Source: JAOAIV01 sp038849555 (lineage in GTDB: Archaea; Thermoproteota; Bathyarchaeia; Bathyarchaeales; Bathycorpusculaceae). Taken from it: a DNA stretch of 31,570 bases. The DNA lies in the NCBI GenBank assembly GCA_038849555.1, contig JAWCMT010000017.1, forward strand, positions 1 through 31,570. Reading direction: 5' to 3'. The notes under the pieces were generated by a model. That model did not search any database, was not told the origin of the DNA, and saw only the letters and a program-made list of their open reading frames with translations. Position numbers and translations under genes: made by a program. Below are positions 6,940 to 15,170 of this stretch, in pieces (the first letter of the stretch is position 1; every line of letters starts with the position of its first letter).

Positions 6940-9030
6940 ATGTTTTTAAACAAAATCAAAAAAAGAGACGGAAGCATCGCTGATTTTGACCCGGAAAGAA
7001 TCAAAAACGCTGTTCACAGGGCTTTTCTCGCAGTTGAACTTGAAAACGGCGAAAAAGCTGAAGGCATAACCGAAGAAGTTGTTGCGCTGTTAAAGGAGCG
7101 ATTCCGAGATGAAATTCCTTCAGTTGAGAACGTGCAAGACACAGTTGTAGAGGTTTTAAAGAAAAAAGGTTATGGCACGGTTGCTCAGGCCTATGAGGAT
7201 TACCGAAGAAAGAAAGAAGAACTCCGCGCGCTCAGAGAAACTCTTGGAATAGAGCCCAAGCTGACTGTAAATGCTCTTGAAGTTTTACAGGCAAGATATT
7301 TGCTACGCGACGAGAAAGAGAACATTATAGAAACGCCCGCTCAGCTTTTTGAAAGAGTAGCTAAAGCCATAGCCAAAGTTGATAAGGTATATGGAGATGA
7401 CGCGGAAACAAGCGCAAGGATCTTTTACGAAATGATGGCGAAGCTCGAATTCCTTCCTAACTCCCCAACATTATTCAACGCGGGAACCGCCATCGGGCAG
7501 TTGTCCGCTTGCTTTGTCCTTCCAGTTCCCGACTCGCTTGATGGAATATTCACCGCTGTAAAAAACATGGCACTTATTGAGCAGACCGGCGGCGGTGTAG
7601 GCTTCAACTTTTCACAGCTACGGCCCAAGGGCGACATTGTACGGTCAACAAAGGGTGTCGCCTCTGGTCCAGTAAGCTTTATGCGAATTTTTGATGTAGC
7701 AACGGAAGTGATAAAGGCTGGCGGAAAACGCAGAGGCGCCATGATGGGCATCCTACGCGTGGATCACCCTGACATTTTGGAATTTATCACCGCCAAGCAG
7801 AATCCCACTTTTCTTTCGAATTTTAACGTTTCAGTTGCTGTTACAGACGAGTTTATGCGGGCAGTTGCCGCCGACGAAGCGTACTGGCTGAATAACCCGC
7901 GAAATAACGAGAAAGTGCGGCAGCTTAAGGCAAGAGACGTCTGGAACTTAATCGCGCGGTCTGCATGGGCAAGCGGAGACCCCGGCGTAGTTTTCATCGA
8001 TGAGATAAATCGGCATAATCCAACACCTCAGGTTGGACTAATCGAATCTACGAACCCATGCGGCGAACAGCCGCTGTTGCCTTATGAATCATGCAATTTG
8101 GGGTCGATTAATCTCTCACGTATGGTGACGGATGGCAAGGTGAATTGGGCTAAGCTGCGGGAGATCGTGCGGAATGCTGTGCATTTTCTCGATAATGTTG
8201 TGGACGCGAATGTTTATCCACTTAAGGAGATAGCCGAGGTTACAAGGGCTAACCGTAAAATCGGTTTAGGCGTTATGGGCTTCGCTGACATGCTTATCTT
8301 GCTTGGCGTGCCCTATGATTCCGAAGAAGCGCTAGCGTTGGCTGAGCGGGTGATGCAGTTTATCCAGAAAGAGGCGCATGAGAAATCTAGGGAAATTGGT
8401 GAGGCGCGTGGTTCTTTCCCGAATTTTGAGCGGAGCATTTGGAAGGGCAAGTACAGCGCTTTTAGGAATGCAACTGTTACTACTGTGGCACCTACGGGAA
8501 CCATAAGCATCATAGCCGGCTGCTCTTCCGGAATAGAGCCACTGTTTGCTGTTTCGTTTATCAGAAATGTGCTGGGCGGCGCGAGACTTTTCGAGACAAA
8601 CGTGCTGTTCGAGGCTGTTGCCAAGGAAAGAGGCTTTTACAGCGCACGGCTCCTCGAAGAAGTGGCTAAAACTGGCTCGGTTCAGAAAATAGCAGGCGTG
8701 CCCGATGAGGTCAAGCGAGTGTTTGTTACGGCTTTAGACATTGCGCCTGTTTGGCATGTTAAGATGCAGGCTGCTTTCCAAAAGTTCACGGATAATGCTG
8801 TTTCAAAAACTGTTAACATGCCGTTCGAGGCGAAAGTTGAGGATGTTCGGGAAATTTTCGATTTAGCTTGGCAGCTCAAGTGCAAGGGTATCACGGTTTT
8901 CAGGTATGGCAGCAAGCCTGAGCAAGTGTTATACATTGGAGAGGTCAAGACTAAGGAAGGCAGGTTTGTTTCCGCGCAATCCGAGTATGCAGGGGGCTGC
9001 CCCACGCCTAATTGTCCCTTCCCAAGCTGA
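6940..9030 (+). CDS. nrdJ: Adenosylcobalamin-dependent (class II) ribonucleotide reductase
   Basis: Makes deoxyribonucleotides with a thiyl radical generated from adenosylcobalamin, with or without oxygen. 696 aa: ATP-cone regulatory domain (about 1-90), then the ten-stranded barrel. Radical-site triad N372-C374-E376 in NPCGE; the redox pair is C191 (LSACFVL) and C385 (ESCNLGS). GGGVGFNFSQLRPKGD and GGKRRGAMMGIL are typical of class II. The tail ends GGCPTPNCPFPS with C687 and C692, the probable shuttle cysteines reduced by thioredoxin or glutaredoxin. The corrinoid adenosyltransferase that makes its cofactor begins 12 bases later, so the two are very likely one operon. Confidence 0.96.
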   Translation: MFLNKIKKRDGSIADFDPERIKNAVHRAFLAVELENGEKAEGITEEVVALLKERFRDEIPSVENVQDTVVEVLKKKGYGTVAQAYEDYRRKKEELRALRETLGIEPKLTVNALEVLQARYLLRDEKENIIETPAQLFERVAKAIAKVDKVYGDDAETSARIFYEMMAKLEFLPNSPTLFNAGTAIGQLSACFVLPVPDSLDGIFTAVKNMALIEQTGGGVGFNFSQLRPKGDIVRSTKGVASGPVSFMRIFDVATEVIKAGGKRRGAMMGILRVDHPDILEFITAKQNPTFLSNFNVSVAVTDEFMRAVAADEAYWLNNPRNNEKVRQLKARDVWNLIARSAWASGDPGVVFIDEINRHNPTPQVGLIESTNPCGEQPLLPYESCNLGSINLSRMVTDGKVNWAKLREIVRNAVHFLDNVVDANVYPLKEIAEVTRANRKIGLGVMGFADMLILLGVPYDSEEALALAERVMQFIQKEAHEKSREIGEARGSFPNFERSIWKGKYSAFRNATVTTVAPTGTISIIAGCSSGIEPLFAVSFIRNVLGGARLFETNVLFEAVAKERGFYSARLLEEVAKTGSVQKIAGVPDEVKRVFVTALDIAPVWHVKMQAAFQKFTDNAVSKTVNMPFEAKVEDVREIFDLAWQLKCKGITVFRYGSKPEQVLYIGEVKTKEGRFVSAQSEYAGGCPTPNCPFPS

Positions 9031-9041
9031 GGCGAGCTGTT

Positions 9042-9596
9042 ATGGGATACATATACTTGTATTATGGCACTGGCGGCGGCAAAACCACGAACGCGCTTGG
9101 ATTAGCCTTACGCACAGTTGGCCATGGCAAACGCGTTGTGATAATTCAATTTCTCAAATGGAGAAAAGACATTGGCGAATACTTGATCAGGGATAAGCTT
9201 GCGCCTCATTACGAGATTTACCAGTTCGGGCGGCAGGCTTGGCTTGGCGAGGAAGAGAAAACCGCGGAGTTTGCTGGGGAAACATTCCATGTGGAGCGTG
9301 CCAAAAGCCGCGATAAAAGGCTTGCTAAGAAAGCATTGGACTTCGCTTTTCAAGTGCTCCGAGAGAAAAAGCCGCATTTACTTGTGCTGGACGAGATTGG
9401 CTTAGCGGTGCAGTGGAAACTGCTGGATGTTACGGATGTGCTGAAGCTACTTGACACTGTGCCTGAGGAAACAACTGTGGTTATGACTGGGCGGCTGGCG
9501 CCGAAGGAGCTTGTAGATAGCGCTGACTTCGTCAACGTAATTGAGTTGGTTAAAATGCCTAAGACCTTTAAGTTAACTGAAGGCATCCAGTACTAG
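9042..9596 (+). CDS. cobA: ATP:corrinoid adenosyltransferase (CobA/CobO/BtuR family)
   Basis: Transfers the adenosyl group of ATP to cob(I)alamin, giving the cofactor used by the reductase just upstream. P-loop YYGTGGGKTTNALGLALR (the family norm is GNGKGKTT), Walker-B-like LLVLDEIGLAV, then VMTGRLAPKEL and the C-terminal EGIQY matching the family's GIEY end. The ATG at 9042 is chosen over a TTG 30 bases upstream because the conserved N terminus starts there and GAGGCGAG lies just before it. At 184 aa it has normal length. A T-poor gap then leads to sod. Confidence 0.93.
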   Translation: MGYIYLYYGTGGGKTTNALGLALRTVGHGKRVVIIQFLKWRKDIGEYLIRDKLAPHYEIYQFGRQAWLGEEEKTAEFAGETFHVERAKSRDKRLAKKALDFAFQVLREKKPHLLVLDEIGLAVQWKLLDVTDVLKLLDTVPEETTVVMTGRLAPKELVDSADFVNVIELVKMPKTFKLTEGIQY

Positions 9597-9663
9597 GCGC
9601 AACTTAAGTAAAGTATATTAGCTATGCCGCGCCTTTGAGATAGTGAATTTTTGGTGAGATGGA

Positions 9664-10275
9664 ATGTCTGCAGTAAAAATGTTTAGCTTGCCGAAGCTGC
9701 CGTATGACTACAATGCACTTGCGCCGTACATGTCTGAAGAGCAGTTGCGGCTCCATCATGATAAGCATCATCAAGCCTACGTAAACGGCGCCAACGCCAT
9801 CTTTGAGAAGCTGGACAAGGCGAGAAAAGAAAACTTGGACGTCGACATGAAAGCAACACTCAAGGAACTCTCGTTCCACATAGGTGGTCACTTGCTGCAC
9901 AGCACTTTCTGGGATAACTTAGCGCCGCCAGGCAAGGGCGGAGGCAAACCAGGCGGAGCAATAGCCGATGCGCTACAGAAGGAGTTTGGAAGCTTTGAGC
10001 GCTTCAAGAAAGAGTTTACTCAAGCTGCTACAAGCGTTGAAGGCTCAGGCTGGGCTGTGCTGGCCGTGCAGCAGTGTGTCGACAGGCCGCTGATAATGCA
10101 GATAGAAAAGCACAATGTAAACGTGTATCCTGCGTTCCGTCTGCTTATGGTTCTCGACGTATGGGAACACGCGTATTACGTTGACTACAAGAATGACCGC
10201 GCCAAATTCGTTGAAGGCTTCTGGAACATAGTCAACTGGGATTACGTCGACAAAATATACAAACTCGTAAAATAG
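9664..10275 (+). CDS. sod: Iron/manganese superoxide dismutase
   Basis: Dismutates superoxide to O2 and H2O2 in the cytoplasm. 203 aa, normal length. Metal ligands by alignment with E. coli FeSOD: H31 (LHHDKHHQAYV), H79 (LLHSTFWDNL), D165 and H169 (DVWEHAYYVDY). The Fe versus Mn preference cannot be read reliably. ATG 9664 follows GGTGAGATGG; a second Met at residue 6 could also serve. H2O2 produced here would be taken by rubrerythrin and the peroxiredoxin in the same window. It converges on a minus-strand small ORF and the zinc ferredoxin. Confidence 0.96.
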   Translation: MSAVKMFSLPKLPYDYNALAPYMSEEQLRLHHDKHHQAYVNGANAIFEKLDKARKENLDVDMKATLKELSFHIGGHLLHSTFWDNLAPPGKGGGKPGGAIADALQKEFGSFERFKKEFTQAATSVEGSGWAVLAVQQCVDRPLIMQIEKHNVNVYPAFRLLMVLDVWEHAYYVDYKNDRAKFVEGFWNIVNWDYVDKIYKLVK

Positions 10276-10276
10276 G

Positions 10277-10363
10277 CTATATTCCACTCATTTTTTCTAT
10301 AAAACACGCTGAACATTTGCTGCATGCTGCGCCGTGATGGACCTCTTCTATTGTTTTCTGCAT
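10277..10363 (-). CDS. Possible Cys-rich micro-ORF (28 aa) behind the ferredoxin
   Basis: Begins ATG at 10363 and encodes a short peptide with HH followed by GAACSKCSACF, i.e. a CxxCxxC cluster, ending in a TAG two bases after the sod stop. The frame is the same as that of the ferredoxin upstream and stays open from just after its TAA, so a TTG at 10384 (35 aa) or stop-codon readthrough could give longer products. No good Shine-Dalgarno precedes either start. Possibly a small metal-binding peptide, possibly chance. Confidence 0.3.
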   Translation of the reverse strand: MQKTIEEVHHGAACSKCSACFIEKMSGI

Positions 10364-10405
10364 TGTTTGGCTAATGGCCGCCAAATATGATGGCGCTTGG
10401 CTGGT

Positions 10406-10720
10406 TTATGGCGGCGTTATTTTTATTGCTGCTGTAGGGCACTGCATCTCGCAAGCTAAGCATTGTATGCAATCTGCTTCTCGAACAGGGTCAGATTTCT
10501 TCTCAGAAGTCGGATGACCAGGTGCCTCTGCCCAGTCATAAAGCGAAACAGGACAAACGTCGATGCATACGCCGTCGCCGGTGCATACATCCCAGTCAAC
10601 GGCAACGTTGGTACCGTGGATGCCCAGCTTTGTCGGCGGTTCCACTGGGCCCCAAACTTTATGTCCGTTATGTTCACCTACAACTTGTCGTTTCTTTTGA
10701 AAATCAGGATCTATCGGCAA
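10406..10720 (-). CDS. zfx: Zinc-containing 7Fe ferredoxin (Sulfolobus type)
   Basis: Low-potential electron carrier, partner of 2-oxoacid oxidoreductases and probably of the ferredoxin:disulfide reductase in this window. 104 aa, closely following the Sulfolobus protein: zinc site H17, H20, H35, D77 (GEHNGHKVWGPVEPP and GIHGT); 3Fe-4S ligands C46, C52, C94; 4Fe-4S ligands C56, C84, C87, C90. CTGDGVC with Asp in place of the second cluster Cys is the mark of a 3Fe site. The start is TTG at 10720 with AGGTGA seven bases upstream. Divergent from the primase-like gene. Confidence 0.96.
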   Translation of the reverse strand: MPIDPDFQKKRQVVGEHNGHKVWGPVEPPTKLGIHGTNVAVDWDVCTGDGVCIDVCPVSLYDWAEAPGHPTSEKKSDPVREADCIQCLACEMQCPTAAIKITPP

Positions 10721-10837
10721 AAATGTTTCACCTACTTATATATTTCTCGTTAAGCGGCAAATATTAGGTTTTCTACTCTATCAGCAACCAATGCAAACGC
10801 CTTCAAAAACCATAATTTTATCGTGTAACTATAGTCA

Positions 10838-11629
10838 ATGCTGATTAGCATGGGTAAGTATAATATGCCTCGTGGCATGCGTTATTCCACTCTTGAAGAG
10901 CGGAAAAGATTTTACACTGAAGAGTTTAGCCTCCCAAAAGTGCAAGGTTGGCTTGCGTTGCTTAAGGGCGAAATCAAATTTGCTGTGGTTATCGGCAGGC
11001 ACACACGGATTTACCCGGAGAAGTATAAGGAAGACGCGAGCACCACAATAATAATAGATGACTATAAGAGCCTAAGTGACCTACGGGATTATCTAACCGA
11101 GTTTCTGCCTGAAGCAGCATATTATGACCGAAGCGTCTATGAAAACGACCATAAAACAGGGCAAGAGCTTGCGTTTGATCTTGACCCAGAAAACGTTACC
11201 TGCCCAATCCACGGGAGCCTCGCGGACAAGATGAAGCGGCACAAAGGCTTAAGCTTCTGCAAGATAGAGCTAAACATGGTTAAGGAGCAAGCAAGCCGTC
11301 TTTACGAGTATCTCGCAAATCAGTTTTCGAACATGAAGATTGTTTATTCAGGCAGAGGCTTTCACATCCATGTTTTTGACGAGGAAGCCTATGCGTTAAG
11401 CCCTAAAGAACGGAGGCAAATTGCTCGTAAAGTGAAAGAAAAGGGCTTCCAAATTGACGAGTGGGTAACCGCCGGCGGCATGCGGTTGATTCGGCTTCCC
11501 TACAGCTTGCACGGCTTAGTGTCGCGTATCGTGGTGCCGGTAGAGAAAAGCGAACTTGCCCGCTTCGACCCGGTACATGACGAGAGGTGCATACCCAAGT
11601 TTCTAAGCGAGACCAAGCTTATTTCTTGA
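10838..11629 (+). CDS. Archaeo-eukaryotic primase, PriS-like catalytic protein, short form
   Basis: Member of the AEP superfamily that synthesises primers. Catalytic acidic pair in LAFDLDPEN (D114, D116), nucleotide-binding SGRGFHIHV (171-179), probable third Asp in IDEWVT (D207), and RLIRLPYSLHG (216-226). C122, H125 and C141 may hold zinc. It has 263 aa, whereas archaeal PriS usually has about 330-360; what is missing is peripheral, and the active site looks intact. The N-terminal part (FAVVIGRHTRIYP) is divergent. No primase large subunit lies nearby, so it may be a second, stand-alone primase or simply a short PriS. A TATA-like CATAATTTTA at 10811 could favour the in-frame ATG at 10850. 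Confidence 0.8.
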   Translation: MLISMGKYNMPRGMRYSTLEERKRFYTEEFSLPKVQGWLALLKGEIKFAVVIGRHTRIYPEKYKEDASTTIIIDDYKSLSDLRDYLTEFLPEAAYYDRSVYENDHKTGQELAFDLDPENVTCPIHGSLADKMKRHKGLSFCKIELNMVKEQASRLYEYLANQFSNMKIVYSGRGFHIHVFDEEAYALSPKERRQIARKVKEKGFQIDEWVTAGGMRLIRLPYSLHGLVSRIVVPVEKSELARFDPVHDERCIPKFLSETKLIS

Positions 11630-11711
11630 CTTCTTTTGCTTTTTTCTCCTTCTTCCCATAATAGTAATACTTTTTCTTCTTTTCAGCCTCTGCTTTTTTT
11701 GCTTTCGACAT
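11619..11711 (-). CDS. 30-aa Lys/Tyr-rich micro-protein
   Basis: ATG at 11711 preceded by a strong AGGGGAG (11717-11723). The peptide is nearly all Lys, Glu and Ala around a central YYYYGKKEKK, charge strongly positive, ending TAA at 11619. Its end overlaps the convergent primase-like gene by 11 bases. Composition suggests nucleic-acid or ribosome binding; no family recognised. The strong ribosome site and clean short frame argue for a real gene. Confidence 0.5.
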   Translation of the reverse strand: MSKAKKAEAEKKKKYYYYGKKEKKAKEVKK

Positions 11712-11827
11712 AAAACTCCCCTTAACACCTTATTCTTTCAGTGCAAATAAAAAGATTATCCAATAAGCCCAAATTGAAAAGTTTATTTGACATTACCGCA
11801 TTCTTTACGTTTATAGAAGGCTTCTTT

Positions 11828-13201
11828 ATGGAAAAGTTTGATGTTCTCGTTATAGGCTCAGGCTCTGGCATGATTATAGCTTCCGCGGCAGTTAACCAAG
11901 GCTTGAGAACAGCGGTTGTGGAAAATGGCCCAATGGGCGGAACCTGCCTAAACAGAGGCTGTGTCCCATCGAAAATGCTAATTTACCCCGCTGACGTCGC
12001 CGCCACCGTTAAGGAAGCAGTGAAGATAGGCATAAACGCAGCAGGCGTATTCATCGATTTTGAGGGCATAATGGAGCGGATGCGCCGCCTCGTCAACGGA
12101 GACTCCGCATCCCAAGCCCATGCAGTGGAAAACACGCCGAACCTCACATGGTTCAAAGAGACAGGCGAATTCATTTCCGATTACACAATGAAAGTAGGCG
12201 AGCACGTTATAACGGCAGAGAAAATTTTCATCGTTTCCGGCGCTCGCCCCTTGATCCCTCCGGTTAAGGGGATCAACAGCGTGGATTATTTGACTAGTGA
12301 CACTGTGCTGGCTTTGAAAGAGCGGCCGAGCAGCATCATAATAATCGGCGGCGGCTACATAGGCGCTGAATACGGCCACTTCTTCGCAAGCATGGGCACA
12401 AAAACCACCATAATTCAGCGCGAGCCACGGATTCTGCCTGAAGAGGAGCCTGAAATTTCTGATTTACTGAAGAAGGAGATGGCAAAAAGAATAGAAGTTC
12501 ACACGAGCTTAGAAGTTGTCGAGGTTAAGCAGCAGGGTAAAGTTAAAACGGTGGTCGCCAGAAGCCGCGAAAACAGCAGCCTAAGCGAATTCTCTGCGGA
12601 AGCCTTGATGGTTGCTGCGGGGCGGGTGCCTAACTCGGATATTCTTAAGCCGGAAAAGACAGGCGTAAAGCTGGATGAACGTGGCTACATAAAAGTGAAC
12701 GAGTATCTGGAGACAGGCAAAAAGAATATTTGGGCTTTAGGCGACGCCATCGGTAAACAAATGTTCAAGCATGTTGCCAATTATGAGGCTGAAGTTGCTT
12801 GGCACAATGCCGTTCACGGCCACAAGGTGCCAATGGATTATTCAGCGGCGCCTCATGCGGTTTTCACTCATCCGCAAATTGCCTCGGTAGGCTTGAAAGA
12901 AGCAGAGGCTAAACGGCAGGGATACAAGGTAATGGTGGGCAAAGCCTTTTACCGCGATACCGCCATGGGCGCCGCCATGGGCAACCCCGAAGGATTCGTG
13001 AAAGTTATTGTGGAACAGAAAACTGGGAAAATATTGGGCGGCCACATAATAGGCCCTGAAGCCTCGATACTTATTCAGGAAATCGTTAATGCCATGGTTA
13101 CCGAAGACCGAAGCTTCGCGCCGATAATCAGAGCCATGCATATTCACCCAGCATTATCTGAAGTTGTTCAGCAAGCATTCGGAAACCTTAGGCCTGCTTA
13201 G
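11828..13201 (+). CDS. FAD-dependent pyridine nucleotide-disulfide oxidoreductase (dihydrolipoamide dehydrogenase-like)
   Basis: Homodimeric flavoprotein passing electrons between NAD(P)H and a disulfide. 457 aa: FAD Rossmann fold VLVIGSGSGM (6-15), redox disulfide C40/C45 in GGTCLNRGCVPSK, NAD-binding IIIGGGYIGAEYG, second FAD motif IWALGDAIG, and the dimer-domain base pair H440/E445 (HPALSE). The start is set at ATG 11828, since 29 further residues from an upstream codon are not conserved-looking and GTTTATTT at 11781 can act as its TATA box. No lipoyl-complex genes are near; the genes that follow are a glutaredoxin and an FTR, so the substrate may be a low-molecular-weight or protein disulfide instead of lipoamide. 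Confidence 0.92.
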   Translation: MEKFDVLVIGSGSGMIIASAAVNQGLRTAVVENGPMGGTCLNRGCVPSKMLIYPADVAATVKEAVKIGINAAGVFIDFEGIMERMRRLVNGDSASQAHAVENTPNLTWFKETGEFISDYTMKVGEHVITAEKIFIVSGARPLIPPVKGINSVDYLTSDTVLALKERPSSIIIIGGGYIGAEYGHFFASMGTKTTIIQREPRILPEEEPEISDLLKKEMAKRIEVHTSLEVVEVKQQGKVKTVVARSRENSSLSEFSAEALMVAAGRVPNSDILKPEKTGVKLDERGYIKVNEYLETGKKNIWALGDAIGKQMFKHVANYEAEVAWHNAVHGHKVPMDYSAAPHAVFTHPQIASVGLKEAEAKRQGYKVMVGKAFYRDTAMGAAMGNPEGFVKVIVEQKTGKILGGHIIGPEASILIQEIVNAMVTEDRSFAPIIRAMHIHPALSEVVQQAFGNLRPA

Positions 13202-13276
13202 CTTTAACGGAAAGCTGCGCTTCTTCATGAGAAAAAAGTTATATTAATGGATACAAGAGAAATAGCGAGTGAAAAC

Positions 13277-13561
13277 ATGCCTTTTTCCAAAGTTTCAGGC
13301 AAGAATAATGCACACAAAGTTGTGGTATACGCCCTCAGCACGTGTGTATGGTGCAAAATGACTAAGCAGTTTCTGAAAGACAGCAATGTGGAATTCGAGT
13401 ATATCGATGTGGATCTATGCGAGGAAAGCGAGAAAGCGAGAATTCGTGAAGAGCTTCAAAACAAGAGCGGCAGCTTAAGTTATCCCACGACGATTGTGGA
13501 TGATAAAATAGTGATTGTTGGCTTTAGGAAAGATAAGCTGAAAGAGGCGCTGGGAATATGA
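13277..13561 (+). CDS. Glutaredoxin-like protein
   Basis: Thioredoxin-fold disulfide reductase with active-site C23-V-W-C26 (STCVWCKMTKQFL) and the cis-Pro segment SYPTTIVDD. About 94 aa. An in-frame ATG at 13247 exists, but GTTATATT at 13238-13245 looks like the TATA box and would start the transcript near 13269, downstream of that ATG, so 13277 is preferred. Its end overlaps the next gene by four bases (ATGA), implying translational coupling with the FTR-rubredoxin protein, which probably reduces it. Confidence 0.9.
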   Translation: MPFSKVSGKNNAHKVVVYALSTCVWCKMTKQFLKDSNVEFEYIDVDLCEESEKARIREELQNKSGSLSYPTTIVDDKIVIVGFRKDKLKEALGI

Positions 13562-14124
13562 CGGAAATAACAATTGAGATGGTGCTTAAAAGAGCTGAAG
13601 CAGATGCCCAAACCTATGGATATTACTTAACTCCTGATCCAGATCTTCTTCAAGGGCTTCTTGAAGGGCTGAAAGTTAACGAGGAACGCTATGGTTACCC
13701 CTCCTGCCCGTGCAGGTTAGCATCAGGCAAGTTTGAGTATGACCGAGACATAATTTGCCCATGCGACTATCGTGATCCGGACGTCGCTGAGTTCGGCGCG
13801 TGTTACTGCCGCCTTTACGTGAGCAAAGATGTTTTTGAAGGCAAAAAAGAGCTACCGACTGTGCCAGAGCGTAGACCGCTGGAAAAGCAAAGTAGGGCTT
13901 ACATGACTACATCAACATCTAAAGCGGAGACGGCAGCAGGGCAAACCCTGGTTTCGGTCAAGGCTGTGGAGAACGAAATGGCCAAGGTCAAACCGAAGCT
14001 GTGGTATTGCAGACAATGCGGTTACGTTGTTTTCAGGGATGAACCACCCTACATTTGCCCTGTCTGCAAAGCTAAAAGAGAAATGTTCGCGGAAATAAAA
14101 GCGCGAATCGACTTTATAGGGTAA
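13558..14124 (+). CDS. Ferredoxin:thioredoxin reductase catalytic chain fused to rubredoxin
   Basis: Fe-S disulfide reductase using ferredoxin electrons. 188 aa. N-terminal FTR catalytic domain with CPC (50-52), CPC (67-69) and CYC (82-84); by alignment the redox disulfide is C52/C84 and the 4Fe-4S ligands are C50, C67, C69, C82. A linker rich in Thr/Ala (about 100-145) leads to a C-terminal rubredoxin domain with C151, C154, C167 and C170. The same fusion is known in Methanosarcina acetivorans (ferredoxin:disulfide reductase). Coupled by ATGA overlap to the glutaredoxin, its likely target; the zinc ferredoxin is a plausible donor. Confidence 0.93.
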   Translation: MTEITIEMVLKRAEADAQTYGYYLTPDPDLLQGLLEGLKVNEERYGYPSCPCRLASGKFEYDRDIICPCDYRDPDVAEFGACYCRLYVSKDVFEGKKELPTVPERRPLEKQSRAYMTTSTSKAETAAGQTLVSVKAVENEMAKVKPKLWYCRQCGYVVFRDEPPYICPVCKAKREMFAEIKARIDFIG

Positions 14125-14127
14125 CCC

Positions 14128-14139
14128 TCTTTTTCCTTT
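14128..14139 (+). terminator. T-rich terminator after the redox operon
   Basis: CTCTTTTTCCTTT begins within a few bases of the stop, consistent with archaeal oligo-T termination. Confidence 0.4.
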
Positions 14140-14207
14140 ATCTTGAAATTTCTGTTTGGCTACCTGCCCAGCTAAGAGTCTAATTTCAATTAAGCGGTTT
14201 CTCAGGT

Positions 14208-15020
14208 TTACGAGTGAATCTTGAGATTGCATTCCATTGCGGTAAGCCACAGTGCTTCGAAATAACTCTGAACTATTGCAAGAAGCGAAGGGTTATTTGA
14301 CATTAAAACAGGAGTCTCATCAAGAGCCGCTGTCGCTGATACGGCAATACTTACTTCTTTCTTGTCGTAAATCGCTATGGCAGCCAAAAGGGACGTGCTT
14401 ACGTATCTGAGATCGAAAAGAGGATTTTTCGGTACAACCCTTGCTATTTGTGTTAATGAATTTTCGTCATCAGGCTTATTTATAATTAACCTGAACTTCA
14501 CACCTCTCTTCGATGCTTTCTCGCCAACTTCATAGAAATTAAAAAACATTGTATTAAATCTGTTCAATGGCGTAATAGCATCTAAACTTGTTTGGATGCT
14601 CTCAATTTTTCTTTTTAACTTTTTAGGAACTTCTTTTTCAGGAACCAAAATGAATTGAGAATCAGCCTCTTGAAGCTGTGCCTTTACGCTTGAATTTTCC
14701 TTTTTTAACTTTCGAAGTAGGCTGGCTGCTTTTTTCTGACTTTCCGAAATCTCGGCTTTTTTGCTTTCAATCAAAATGGCTAAGCAGTCCTCTATTGAAA
14801 CGGGTTTAAACTCTGTTGGTCTAGCTATTATTTTTTCAACTAAACCCTTTTCTTGCAATTCGGCAAGCACGCGATAGACTTCCTGTCTTGCCATCTTTGA
14901 ATACTTCGCGGTTGTTTTCCCAGATGCCTTCTCTAATTCGAGAAGTTCAATGTAGACCTTTACCTGCGAAGTGGTAAGCCCCAACCGTGTTAGAATTTGA
15001 AAAAGTTCTTCCTCAAACAT
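14208..15020 (-). CDS. TrmB-family transcriptional regulator
   Basis: 270 aa. N-terminal winged helix-turn-helix of TrmB type (LGLTTSQVKVYIELL, then YRVLAELQEKGLVEKI, about 5-75), a Lys/Glu-rich coiled-coil (about 85-120) and a C-terminal sensor-like domain (about 120-270) of phospholipase-D-like TrmB character. TrmB proteins usually sense sugars or metabolites and dimerise by the coiled coil. It is divergent from the large surface beta-propeller gene, with 150 bases between the starts, so control of that gene and of itself is the simplest hypothesis. Effector unknown. Confidence 0.85.
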   Translation of the reverse strand: MFEEELFQILTRLGLTTSQVKVYIELLELEKASGKTTAKYSKMARQEVYRVLAELQEKGLVEKIIARPTEFKPVSIEDCLAILIESKKAEISESQKKAASLLRKLKKENSSVKAQLQEADSQFILVPEKEVPKKLKRKIESIQTSLDAITPLNRFNTMFFNFYEVGEKASKRGVKFRLIINKPDDENSLTQIARVVPKNPLFDLRYVSTSLLAAIAIYDKKEVSIAVSATAALDETPVLMSNNPSLLAIVQSYFEALWLTAMECNLKIHS

Positions 15021-15170
15021 TACTTTTTATTCTCCGCGAAAGATCTCTATTGTAATCACACGGGCGCAACAAGCGTTTTTGTCGCCACAAAGTGTTATGA
15101 CCAATTAATAAATATCCAGCGGTTTAAAAATTTTATTGCTTTCTATAAAACTGAAGGAGAATGGAAATAC

